From positions 1 through 26,897 of the forward strand of contig SGPL01000451.1 in NCBI GenBank assembly GCA_004802705.1: a stretch of 26,897 nt of DNA, read 5' to 3'. Below, piece by piece: positions 18,860 to 26,897 of this stretch. This DNA comes from Bondarzewia mesenterica. Taxonomy: Eukaryota; Basidiomycota; Agaricomycetes; Russulales; Bondarzewiaceae. The notes beneath the pieces were generated by a model. That model had not been told where the DNA came from. It made no database searches and saw only the letters and a program-made list of their open reading frames with translations. The position numbers and the translations under genes are program-made. The first letter of the stretch is position 1. Every line of letters starts with the position of its first letter.

Positions 18860-19960
18860 CTAAAGGCTGAGGAGGAGGAGCACCATCATCTCTCTCAAAA
18901 TCGGCAATGGATTACCTTCAGCATCTGAACTGTCCAAAAGTGACACAGATTGAGCAAGATGAGGTGCAGGAAGATGGGTTTTGGTACTAGGGAAGTAGCA
19001 CTCATCAAAATCAGCATGTTTAGCTATGATAACCTTCCTAGGTATTAGATTGTAGAATTTCCATCCCTTGTAGCCATCTAGAAAGCTAATAAACACGCAC
19101 TTCTCTATATGAGATCCCAAATCACCTCACTTATCCTTCTGCACATGCACATAGGCAGTACATCTCTAGACTTGAAGGTGACTCACATTCAGCTTCACAC
19201 CATGCCAGGCCTTGTAAGAAGTGATGGATGCCTTTGAGTGTAGAGTGGACAAGTGATTCTAGACATAGATGAAAGATGCCAAAGCTTCTTTCCAGAAAGA
19301 CAGAGGTAACTGCAACTCATAAAGCATAGTAGTAAGGGCTTTAATGATAGTGCAATTGGCTTGCTTTGCCATAGTATTCTGCTGAGGCTAATTGTGCACT
19401 GTATGCCTCTAGATAATCCCATGATTATTGCAAAATTAGATCTACTCCTTAGACATATATTCTCCACCCTTATCATTCTGTGTGGACTTCAACTTGAAGC
19501 CAGTGGCATTCTCAGCATATGCCTTATAGTGCTTGAATGCCTTGAATGCTTAACTCTTCAGATGAAGGGTGTAAATAGATGACTTTCTAGCTGATAGCAT
19601 GATCAATAAAAGAGATAAAATAGTGCATGCCAGAGTGGAAGAAGACAGAGAGAGGACCATGGAGATCAGATTGGATGAATTCCAATGGATTAGATAAGCA
19701 AGAGTCTGTAGAAGGGAATGGATTGGCATGCATTTTGCCTATTAAACATGGCTTACATATAAAATCTAGTTTCACATCAGAGTCAAGTTAGAGGCTAATA
19801 ACCATATTTTCTCGCATAAGGTGCTGTATGTAGCATGATAGTGATGACAAAGATGATGATGCCAAAGGGAGGAGTCAAGAGGAAGAGTAGTAGCAAGTTG
19901 GGCAAACTCTGTGATGAGAGCAGTTGATTCTTATAGAAAAGCACAGTTGGAATCATTCAC
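18860..19960 (-). pseudogene. Copia-1 integrase, decayed
   Basis: Reading right to left. The zinc-binding end reads ICKPCLIGKMHANPFPS (about 19760-19710). The core opens with IQSDLHGPL (first Asp, about 19670). STQNDKGGEYM (second Asp, about 19480-19450) is followed by PQQNTMAKQANCTI, where the family's Glu would sit in the run after PQQN and appears as Lys or Ala depending on alignment. After it come ALTTMLYELQLPLSFWKEAL (about 19340-19280) and YKAWHG (about 19210). The downstream block LGSHIEKCVFISFLDGYKGW (about 19120-19060) and a DFDECYFP segment close the region. Stops and a frame change near 19590 break it. The intact enzyme would join element cDNA to the host chromosome. Confidence 0.75.
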
Positions 19961-19974
19961 AGCAGCACAGAACT

Positions 19975-20300
19975 AGACAGAATTCTTCCTGATAAAGCAC
20001 ATCACAGATCCTTCAATAACCACAGAGAATTTCTTTTGGCAAGTCAGATACAAGATAAACAGGAGGTTGTGATGAAGGGTAGAGACATAAAGGACAATGA
20101 AAAAATTTGACTGCTTGAGCCTCTTTTTCTCCAACCAATGAAACAAACACCACACTGCCAATCCTAGCTGAATAGATGACTATAGAGTCTGCAAGATGCA
20201 CAGGAATGACATATGGCTTGTAATTATGTAGTGAATGACAATGGGGAATCATATAAGATATAGCCCCTGTGTCTGCATTTTAATCAATATTAGCATCGAG
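19975..20300 (-). pseudogene. Copia-1 aspartic protease, decayed
   Basis: The catalytic motif reads NADTGAISYMIPHCH (about 20277-20235) with the active Asp in DTGA intact. It is followed by YVIPVHLADSIVIYSARIGS (about 20215-20155) and, after frame changes, by LHHNLLFILYLT (about 20070) and VVIEGSVMCFIRKNSV (about 20025-19975), the typical run from protease into the pre-integrase region. It would process the polyprotein inside the element's particle. Confidence 0.72.
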
Positions 20301-20429
20301 TCAGAGGGGTGATAAAGGATCAGAAGGATGAAGGAAATGAAGACTTATACTGTCAGTAAACTACACAATGCCAAAATTGAGCTTGGGGACCTCCTAAACT
20401 GTATTGGCCTGAGAGGGTTTGCCTTAAAG

Positions 20430-20850
20430 CTGCTGGTTGATGCACTTAATGCACTTATCCTCTGTTGCTACAGAAGTCACACTTGAACCATTACCTTAAT
20501 CCTTTCAGCTTCGTTCCTGCTCCAGGAGTATCAGATGATGCCACAAAGGCTTAAGTGAAATCTGAAGGTAAAAGAGTCTCCAGACAATGAGTTCTAGTAA
20601 TATTTTCATTTTTGAATGTGTCCTCGAGTTTAAAGCAAGTGAGATTATCAATAAGATTGAGAGACGAGTGAAATGCATCAAAATTAGCAGATAGAGACCA
20701 CAGCATGATCATATAAATGAGTTTCTCATCTTGTTCTTTAAATTATAGTCCACAGGGCGTAGATTCTTTAAAACTCACATAGCCTCATTAATCCTATAAA
20801 TGAAGAATTATAAAGACTCATCCTCCTTCTGTTAAGAGTTTTTTGATGAC
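20430..20850 (-). pseudogene. Copia-1 Gag C-terminal part, decayed
   Basis: Minus-strand text includes DEKLIYMIMLWSLSANFDAF (about 20735-20690) and LNLIDNLTCFKLED (about 20665-20625), the last helices of a copia-type Gag. It continues into TRTHCLETLLP and a knuckle start FKCDFCSNRG (about 20488-20459) whose second half (KCIKC) lies in another frame. The N-terminal part of Gag and the 5' LTR are missing: at about 20850 the sequence passes into a different, gypsy-type Gag. Confidence 0.62.
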
Positions 20851-20853
20851 CTT

Positions 20854-21810
20854 TTATAGTTTCTCTATGGTTATCTTCTTCTCATTGCTTTCTTCTCCTC
20901 CTTTTATGGCTCTGGCATGAGTATCCCTCTGTGGGCATTCTCTGAAATAATGTCTCATTTTACTGCATCTGAAGCAGCACTGTTCCTTTATATATTGTTC
21001 CTTATCTTCATTGAATAAGATGTTAGTAGCATGAATGCATCCTTTCTCCTTCCCTCTATCAACATCCATGATGTCAGGATCACACACCTTCTGGCCGTTG
21101 GGTCTCTAATTTAGTTTAAAGTCTGAGCTCAATCTCTCCCTTCTAAGGAATGATTGCAACTTGCACTACTAGTTATCTACCTGAGCAACATGTTTGTACC
21201 AATCTGCTATCAGGGTGGATAAAGGGTCCATTCTGTATGTCTCTTTGATGATTAATTAGTTGAGTGCTTTTATGAAGTACTGATCAAGACCGCATTCTTC
21301 TTGATTTTTGACTCTGAGGTGATGTTTCTGAAATTAGCGATGAAGTTATTTGTCATCTGCTTTTCTTACTTAATTTAGTTTAGTTTTATTTTAGCATTTG
21401 CCATAATATTGACATCACTAAACTAGGCTATAAAGACATCTTTAAAAGTTTTCCACTAACTATAGTTATTATCCTTCTCATAGTCCTCAACCTTAAGATG
21501 CTTTTATGTTTCTGCTATTCTACTTTCGAGATATGAGAGCACAAAGAGGACTTTGTGCTATTCATCTAGTGCTCTGACATTATTTTGGAACTCTTTGGGC
21601 TTTGTCCTGAAGTAAATTTTGCACTTCAAGAGGAACAACTTCAAGTTTTCTCTTTTACCATTGAGCAGAGTCAGTGTCTTTACTTTAAGACCTGACTTAT
21701 TAGATGAGGGTGCAGCAAACATGCTGTGTGATGGTGTTGAGGGTAAAGAAGTAGTGGGTTAAGTGAAAGTAAATTTAGTATCTGAGGTTGTGAGTTGCTC
21801 AGAAGAGGGT
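20854..21810 (-). pseudogene. Ty3/gypsy-type Gag with CCHC knuckle, decayed
   Basis: The minus strand starts near MFAAPSSNKSGLKVKTLTLL (ATG 21722-21720). It continues with NLKLFLLKCKIYFRTKPKEF (about 21660-21600), VLFVLSYLESRIAETWKH-like text (about 21560-21500) and EKQMTNNFIANFRNITSES (about 21365-21310). A C-terminal open stretch of 77 codons (20854-21087) holds the knuckle CFRCSKMRHYFREC, a complete C-x2-C-x4-H-x4-C pattern. The capsid helices and their order match gypsy Gag (Retrotrans_gag type), not copia Gag. Several stops are present upstream of the knuckle. No gypsy pol follows it; copia-1 does. It is either a separate relic next to copia-1 or was cut by its insertion. Confidence 0.7.
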
Positions 21811-22480
21811 TTGTCTAGCTAAAAGGTGGTAGGGGTGGTGAGGTGGATGGACCTTGACTTAGTCTGAACAGTGAGACAGGATCTTCAGCTAATGGGTTAT
21901 TCTAAAGTTTTTGATGAATGCTCCTTTATGGGGAAAGTATAGGTGAGCTGTTAGGTCTAGAAGGTCTAAATGGTATGTTCTTTTAGTTTTTTGCATAAAG
22001 CACTACTGAAGATGGTGCAGTTCCTCCTTAGATTTCAGTTGATAGTAGATCATTTGTTTTGGCAAATATCCAAAAGCAGCGCTGAGTGCTATAGTAGATA
22101 AAATATATATGTTTCTCCTCATCCTCAAGGGTATCGGAGTTTGTTTAAGAGAGGTAGTTCCTCATTGATGCACTGTATCTTCCTCCTGAGGGGATTTAAA
22201 CTCCTTCTAGTAATGCACTCCTAGAAGCTATGATGAACTACAAGTGCTTGTGCTGTCTACACTGATGGTGCTGCTATCTGCCACCACTCCAGTGCTCTTT
22301 GGTGCTTCTTTGAAGATCAGCTACCTTGGACTTTTTTACTATTTGGGTTTATTAAGCCCTCAAGCACAATGGGGGACAGGTTAATAACCTGCTATTCGAG
22401 TTCAGGTTTTTCTCCTTGGGAGAGGTAAAATAGTCACACTTAGTTAGACTGCCTAATAGGGAAGGACAATATCATGCATC
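21811..22480 (-). other. Possible leader and N-terminal extension of the gypsy-type Gag
   Basis: Minus-strand text is Pro/Ser/Leu-rich in places (DPVSLFRLSQGPSTSPPLPP near 21880-21820). Nearer 22100 it reads EDEEKHIYFIYYSTQRCFWI. It is interrupted by many stops and frame changes. It lies directly upstream of the gypsy Gag and may be its start, but I cannot fix a start codon or an LTR. Confidence 0.3.
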
Positions 22481-23044
22481 TGTAAAAAGAGAAGGAAAGA
22501 TTATATAATACTATTGTTCATGATAACTTAGTTATGTATCACAACTCTGCATAAAAAATAAAAAGCACTAAATACAAAAAAAATCTCACAAGCAAGGTTT
22601 TAGCTGATGAAGTTGATGCTTCCTGAGTGAGTTATAATGGCAAAAATATAGAAGAGCATAATGGGTAGGGGTAGAGATGCTCCTTTCAAAACTATGATCT
22701 ATGCCTTAACATTGTGTTATTAATTCATGTGGTGGCTATTATTATAACATTTTTATCATTAAACTAATTTTTATAACAATATATCCACTCAAACATACAC
22801 ACTTATCAAAGATCTTCAATAAGCTGACTTGAAAAAAACCTCAGAGCCTACTTATGAATTCTGCTGTAGTCCCACTACAAAAAAATATTAAATTTCAAAA
22901 GATGCATTATAGACTTATTTTTTGTCTATAATCCCTTTGTATTCCATTTTTTCTCTTTTTTTACTGCTAATTATTTAGTCAAGATATTATCAAGAAGCAA
23001 GCAAAAAAAATTACCTCTAAAAAGCTAGTGCCATTCATTTTTTA
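22481..23044. other. AT-rich sequence, nothing recognised
   Basis: Low-complexity AT-rich DNA with A- and T-runs. No supported gene, LTR or structured repeat seen on either strand. Confidence 0.4.
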
Positions 23045-23215
23045 AAAGCAGTTTGGCTATATGTTTGTTTAATTTCAAGACCTACTTCATCCTGAACTTT
23101 CTGGATATGCTTTTCAACACCATCTTATGACTTGAAATATGCATTCAGACACACTGGGCAGACATAACAAAAATCTGGCTCTTGATACTAGAACTGTATT
23201 TTTGACCTTTTCCTG
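23045..23215 (-). pseudogene. Fragment with a C2H2-like zinc-finger pattern
   Basis: One minus-strand frame reads a basic RKRSKIQ, a stop, YQEPDFCYVCPVCLNAYFKS, a stop, DGVEKHIQKVQDEVGLEI. The C-x2-C followed about 12 residues later by a His is zinc-finger-like, but no clean second His spacing is seen. The composition is unlike the low-complexity neighbours. I do not recognise the parent gene; it could be a transposon DNA-binding domain or a captured host fragment. Confidence 0.3.
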
Positions 23216-23289
23216 CTGAACCAATAAGATACAATGTAAATNANAGTCCACGCTTTCATCTAAAAAAATGTTAAATAGCTATCACATTA

Positions 23290-23387
23290 AAAAAAAAAAA
23301 AAAAAAAAAATACAAAAAACATATAAAAAAAAAAACATATAGAAAAAANATATAGAAAAAACATATAGAAAAAACATATACAAATTA
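23290..23387. repeat. A-tract followed by a 13-bp microsatellite-like repeat
   Basis: About 22 A residues (23289-23310) are followed by three 13-bp units of catatagaaaaaa (23336-23374, one N) and a decayed fourth. AT-rich simple repeats continue to about 23470. Confidence 0.65.
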
Positions 23388-23648
23388 TGTGATCAAATAT
23401 ATAAAAAAATAAAAAATAAAAAATGAAAAAATAAAAATCATGTGACTAAATATATACAAGTTAAAAAATAAAGCATCTAAAAAACTATATTAAAATTATT
23501 TAATCAAAATATATGGGCATCAGAATAAAAGCTATTAAAACTGCATTTTAGTTTTACTACAAAGCATATATAGCTGCTGTCTAAAGTACTACATTATTAC
23601 AGTATTATCAGTCTTTAGTAGTATTTTTCAAGTGAATACAGTAGTGTA

Positions 23649-24171
23649 GATTATTAAGTGCTATATATCACAAAAAAGGTAGACTAAAGCCAAATCATGC
23701 TGTTCCATCGCTGAGATCAGCCAGTGAGGCAATTTTAAACATTGGCAAAGCAAACTCTCTTACTAATCAGAGAATGCAATCTCGCCGATAAATATTATCA
23801 AGAACTTGAAGAATAGGCTGCGGGTTATAGATTATTAAGTGTCATATATCACAAGAAAGGTAGATTAAAGCCAAATTATGCTGTTCTCTCATCGAGATCA
23901 ATCAATGATGCAATCTCAAGCATCAGCAAAGCAAACTCTCTTACCAATCAAAGAATGCAATCTCACCGATAAATATCATAAAGAACTTAGAGAATAGGCT
24001 ACGAGTTGTAGATTATCAAGTGCTATATATCACAAGAAAGGTAGACCAAAGCCAAATCATGTTGTTTCCTCGCTGAGATCAGCCAATGATGCNATCTTAA
24101 GCATCAGCAAAGCAAACTCTCTCACTAATCAGAGAATGCAATCTTATCAATAAATATTATAAAGANCTTAA
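23649..24171. repeat. Tandem array, three copies of a 181-bp unit
   Basis: The motif gattatt/caag followed by tgctatatatcacaa starts at 23649, 23830 and 24011, a spacing of 181 bp each time. Within each copy the blocks ggtagactaaagccaaat, gagatcagccaatgatgca, agcaaagcaaactctct and aatcagagaatgcaatct keep order and spacing. Copies differ mostly by transitions. The array directly adjoins the 3' end of copia-2 RNase H (minus strand), so it is either that element's 3' region or an independent satellite. Confidence 0.8.
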
Positions 24172-25450
24172 ATGTAATCCACNTATACTCCCTGGATGCC
24201 TCTGCTGCTGTGATATACTCAGCTGCNCATGTGGAGTCTGTGANCATGTGTTATTTCTTTGAGGACTAGGAAACTATTTTAGTTNTGAGCAAGAAACAAT
24301 AGCCACCAACAGATTTGCATNTNTCTANGCATCCAGCATAGTTTGAATCCGTGAATCCTACCAGCTGGATTCTTTTGCCTCCCAACACAAGTTGCAAATC
24401 CTTNGTTCCCTTCAAGTAATGAATGACCCATAGAGCTGCCTTCTAGTGGTTTGTGCAATAATAGTCAAAGTACTCAGCAAGTTTGCTCACAGCATACACN
24501 ATATTAGGATGAGTGCTGATTGCGAGGTACATCAAGCATCTAACNAGTGAGTGGTAAGGGATTTTGGAGAGATAGTCNAACTGTTCTTTCATGAGTGGGA
24601 TNCATTTATCTAGCCTAAATAGCNNAATTCTGAGAGCGATTGAGGTGAATACTAGATCACTNTCCTACTGCCAAAACTNCACAATGATCTGATTAATNAG
24701 AGCAGTCTCAGAAAGGNACATCACTTGCCTTTTGTAGTCATGATCAATAGCAATCCTGAGCACAAACTTAGCCTCACCATGGTTCAAAATTACCCATTTC
24801 TCTCATAAGAGGCATTTGAACGTCTCATTCTCATCTCTGCTGCTGGTGATAAATAACATATTATCGATATGGATGGCAATTAAGATAACCCCAGTATCAG
24901 TCTTCCAGTAATAAATGCACCATTCACAAGATAGTCACTTAAAACCCCACTCTTCCATCACTGAGTGNATAGTTTTGTTCCAGACTCTTCTGCTCTGCTT
25001 CATTCCATATAATCCCTTCTTGAGCATCNATGCCTAGTCTTCCTTCCCTGGTTCCTCAAATCCTTCTGGTTGTTCCATGAATTAGACCTTATCATCTGAG
25101 AGGACTCCATAGAGGAACACCGTCTTGATATCATATTGTTGTGCATTCTAGTTNNGAGTAGCGGTAATGTGCAGGAGTGCTCTGAAGGATTCCAACCACG
25201 TGATAGGTGCCATTATTTTTATNTAGTTCTATCCATATACTTACTTAAACCCTTTAGCAACAAACTGCATCTTGTGTCGAGTAACAATGTTGTTCTCATC
25301 CCTTTTTNTGCGGCAAATGAATCGACCTTGTAGGATCTTCNNTCTATATAGGACAGATGATCTTGGNATGATCTCGTATATCTAAAGGTCTTATAGGCTC
25401 TTCAGCTCCTCCTCAGCTCCTTTTAGCCAATCNTCTCTATCAAGTGCTAC
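24172..25450 (-). pseudogene. Copia-2 reverse transcriptase and RNase H, decayed
   Basis: Minus strand, right to left. LYEIIPRSS-like text and ILQGRFICR lie near 25400-25320, then RHKMQFVAKGFK (about 25275). DIKTVFLYGVLSDD follows (about 25130) and LKKGLYGMKQS lies near 25010. The active-site region reads IAIHIDNMLFI (about 24885-24850), so the second Asp of the YxDD-type pair is Asn (codon 24862-24860). Further on are LMYLAISTHPN (about 24530), VIHYLKGT and LVGFTDSNYAGC. RNase H ends near STXAAEYITAAEASREY (about 24240-24190). Isolated N bases and stops are scattered through it. Sequence and spacing differ from copia-1, so this is another copia family. Confidence 0.75.
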
Positions 25451-25948
25451 CTACCAATGCTTCTTTCCATATTTTTAAGTNATCCAAGAATTCTACATCA
25501 AGAGGTGAGTCGATTGTCACTGCATATATTTCACTGAGTAATTGTGTCTCTTCCTCACCTGGTATGATGATAAGTTGTTGGCAGGGGTTAATTTCAGTGG
25601 AATTAATAGCTTATTTATGAGTGGCCANNTCTTGAGATTTCTGCAGAGCATNAATGAGGGCATGATCTGGCNTAAGGCCATTGTTCATTGCAAGCTGGTT
25701 ATTTAGAAATCAAATATGTGTTAATNGATGCAATATGGGGGGCTCANGGATAATAGAAGTAGTGGGAGGCAGCAGTGAATTAGGTTTAGCAGGGAGTGAA
25801 GGATTTGGCTCAGCATGATCAGGTGGTAGAGNAAGTGAAGTGTTAGGTGGCAGCATAGTAGGAGGGTTAGAGAGATTAGGGTCATCATCTAGATTAGTAG
25901 GTTGNGTATATGGCAGTATTGTGGCAGGAGGCAAGGGTAAGGGCTGAT
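25451..25948 (-). pseudogene. Copia-2 linker, proline-rich
   Basis: A 74-codon open frame (25710-25934) is rich in Pro, Asn, Ser and Leu (LPPNTSL, NPSLPAKPNSLLPPTTS). This is the low-complexity segment usual between the copia integrase and reverse transcriptase. Confidence 0.5.
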
Positions 25949-26470
25949 CTAGAGGGATNNATAGAGGTAAACTGCTGTCATTTCAACTAGAAGTATGAGT
26001 AGAGGGTTCTGAGGCACCAATGAGTTTTCTANGAAGGAAAGGCCATATAGTAGCATCTTTCTGCTCAATAAAAGAAACATTGAAAGAGGTGAGGATTTTG
26101 CTTGAAGGCAGATGCCAGCAACTTTNGCGTGCAGTTCATAACTGATTAGTTTATAAGCAATAGAGCAGACATCAATTTTAGGAGCATGAGGATAAACAAG
26201 AATATATACACTGCACNCAATTTCANGGAGGTGCGATATGTTAAGCTTGCGAGAGTACCATAGCTNGTAGGGCATTTTGCTAAGTAAGGAAGTTGAAGGG
26301 GTTAAAGTTGAGAGATATGCTGCAGTTACATTAAACTCATTTCAAAGCAAAGTGGNTGCATCACAAGCAATGCACATCACACGGGCTTTGTTCATGATGG
26401 TCAGGTGAAGTCATTCAACTCGACCATTTTGTGTGGAAGTGTAAGGGGCAGTGAACTGATGTTCTATACN
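25949..26470 (-). pseudogene. Copia-2 integrase C-terminal half, decayed
   Basis: The minus strand begins near 26470 with EHQFTAPYTSTQNGRVE, a stop, LHLTIMNKARVMC: the end of the DDE core, with the Glu position after QNGRV kept. It continues with SLLSKMPYXLWYSRKLNISH (about 26295-26235) and PHAPKIDVCSI (about 26190). The upstream half of integrase, protease and Gag are absent: the frame stops at about 26470, where the 66-bp repeat begins. Confidence 0.68.
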
Positions 26471-26474
26471 GAGC

Positions 26475-26897
26475 CTATTCAGTGCCTTCTTACCGTCTCA
26501 GACNGGCCAGCTGAAGGTGCTTTTTGCCNGACACCNATGGCCAGCCGAGCTCAGCNGATGGCCATGGGGCCCCATCATAGATGGTTCAGCCGCCGATGTC
26601 NTTCANCATCTCTGATGGTTCGNCCGAGCAGTGGCTGGGCAGGGATATNGGCCCTGCCTGCTCANCATTNNCCGTGTCTGATAGGTCNGCCGAGCACCTT
26701 NTGGGCAGGCATATGGACCTTGCCCACTCATTGGTCACCATGTCTCACGGGTCGGCTGAGCACCCTCTGGGCAGGCATATAGACCTTGCCCACTCATTGA
26801 TCACCGTGTCTGATGGGTCAGCCGAGCACCTTTTGGGCAGGTATATGGACCTTGCCTGCTCATTGGTCACTGTGTCTGACGGGTTGGCCGAGCACCT
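26475..26897 (+). repeat. 66-bp tandem repeat block, truncated by the window end
   Basis: Exact 66-bp units start with gtctgat/gtctcac at 26676, 26742, 26808 and 26874 (the last cut by the window end). Each contains gccgagcacct, tgggcaggcatat and ccttgcccactcattg. Upstream copies (26475-26675) are more diverged and align with the reverse complement of 2815-3265. Because 66 is a multiple of three, frames stay open across units, which creates a spurious ORF (26405-26782). Confidence 0.85.

Noticed and set aside
19195..19476. 93-codon minus-strand ORF
   Set aside because: Out of frame with the integrase motifs of copia-1 read through the same bases.
23170..23195. Sequence resembling a copia primer-binding site (ctagtatcaagagcca on the minus strand)
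   Set aside because: No LTR end adjoins it, and it lies within the zinc-finger-like frame; likely coincidence.
26405..26782. 125-codon ORF with repeated WAGI peptide
   Set aside because: Produced by the 66-bp repeat, whose unit is a multiple of three; no start context or known product.
1..26897. CRISPR arrays, rRNA genes, bacterial operons
   Set aside because: No spaced direct repeats of CRISPR type, no rRNA-like sequence and no bacterial gene organisation; spliceosomal-type introns and retrotransposons indicate a eukaryote.

Overview
The window looks like transposon-dense DNA from a basidiomycete fungus, most likely an Agaricomycete. The basis is the set of degraded element families I recognise: Ty3/gypsy and Ty1/copia polyproteins of mushroom-fungus type, a MULE-type transposase with several 53-68 nt GT..AG introns, and a Pif1/Helitron-type helicase. 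I see no intact cellular gene, no rRNA and no CRISPR. Almost every coding relic carries in-frame stops, and the window is poor in CpG.

Layout. 81-140 is a 10-bp tandem repeat. 197-1831 (+) is the RNase H end and integrase of a gypsy element (gypsy-1), followed by an intact 141-codon ORF in antisense (1835-2260, -) and a polypurine tract near 2330. 2815-3265 is a block of 66-bp-periodic repeat; relatives recur at 26475-26897 in the opposite orientation and, as a scrap, near 16350. 3765-5389 is a complete small LTR element with two 234-bp LTRs, a 5-bp target duplication and a polypurine tract on the minus strand; it encodes only a copia-type Gag. It sits against the 5' part of a possible SANT/Myb-like gene relic (5395-5600, -). 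5687-6313 and 7667-8487 are two copies of another repeat; the second has 9-bp perfect inverted ends.

8940-10785 (+) is a MULE transposase relic whose exons join in frame across four introns. A stretch of about 1.1 kb without CpG follows, containing a tRNA-like Pol III box A/box B pair. 11654-12490 (+) is the 3' part of a second gypsy integrase (gypsy-2), followed by a candidate LTR start. 14029-15870 (-) is the end of a Helitron/Pif1 helicase joined to a domain with conserved Cys and His motifs resembling a cysteine peptidase. A solo LTR (15901-16325, +) sits beside it, inverted relative to the 3' LTR (16580-16949, -) of copia-1, whose Gag-protease-integrase-RT-RNase H run from 20850 down to 16990. 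A gypsy-type Gag (20854-21810, -) abuts copia-1.

22400-23650 is AT-rich with a zinc-finger-like scrap. 23649-24171 is a tandem array of a 181-bp unit. 24172-26470 (-) is copia-2, cut off by the 66-bp repeat array that runs to the window end.

How it fits together: this is nested, mostly dead transposon DNA. The nonsense codons that interrupt the relics are nearly all one C-to-T or G-to-A step from CGA, CAG or TGG, which fits cytosine methylation and deamination (or a RIP-like process). The most interesting items are the Gag-only LTR element, the helicase/peptidase-like fusion, the intron-bearing MULE, the open antisense ORF beside gypsy-1 and the tRNA-like element in the CpG desert. Family names rest on my recognition of the translations, not on searches.
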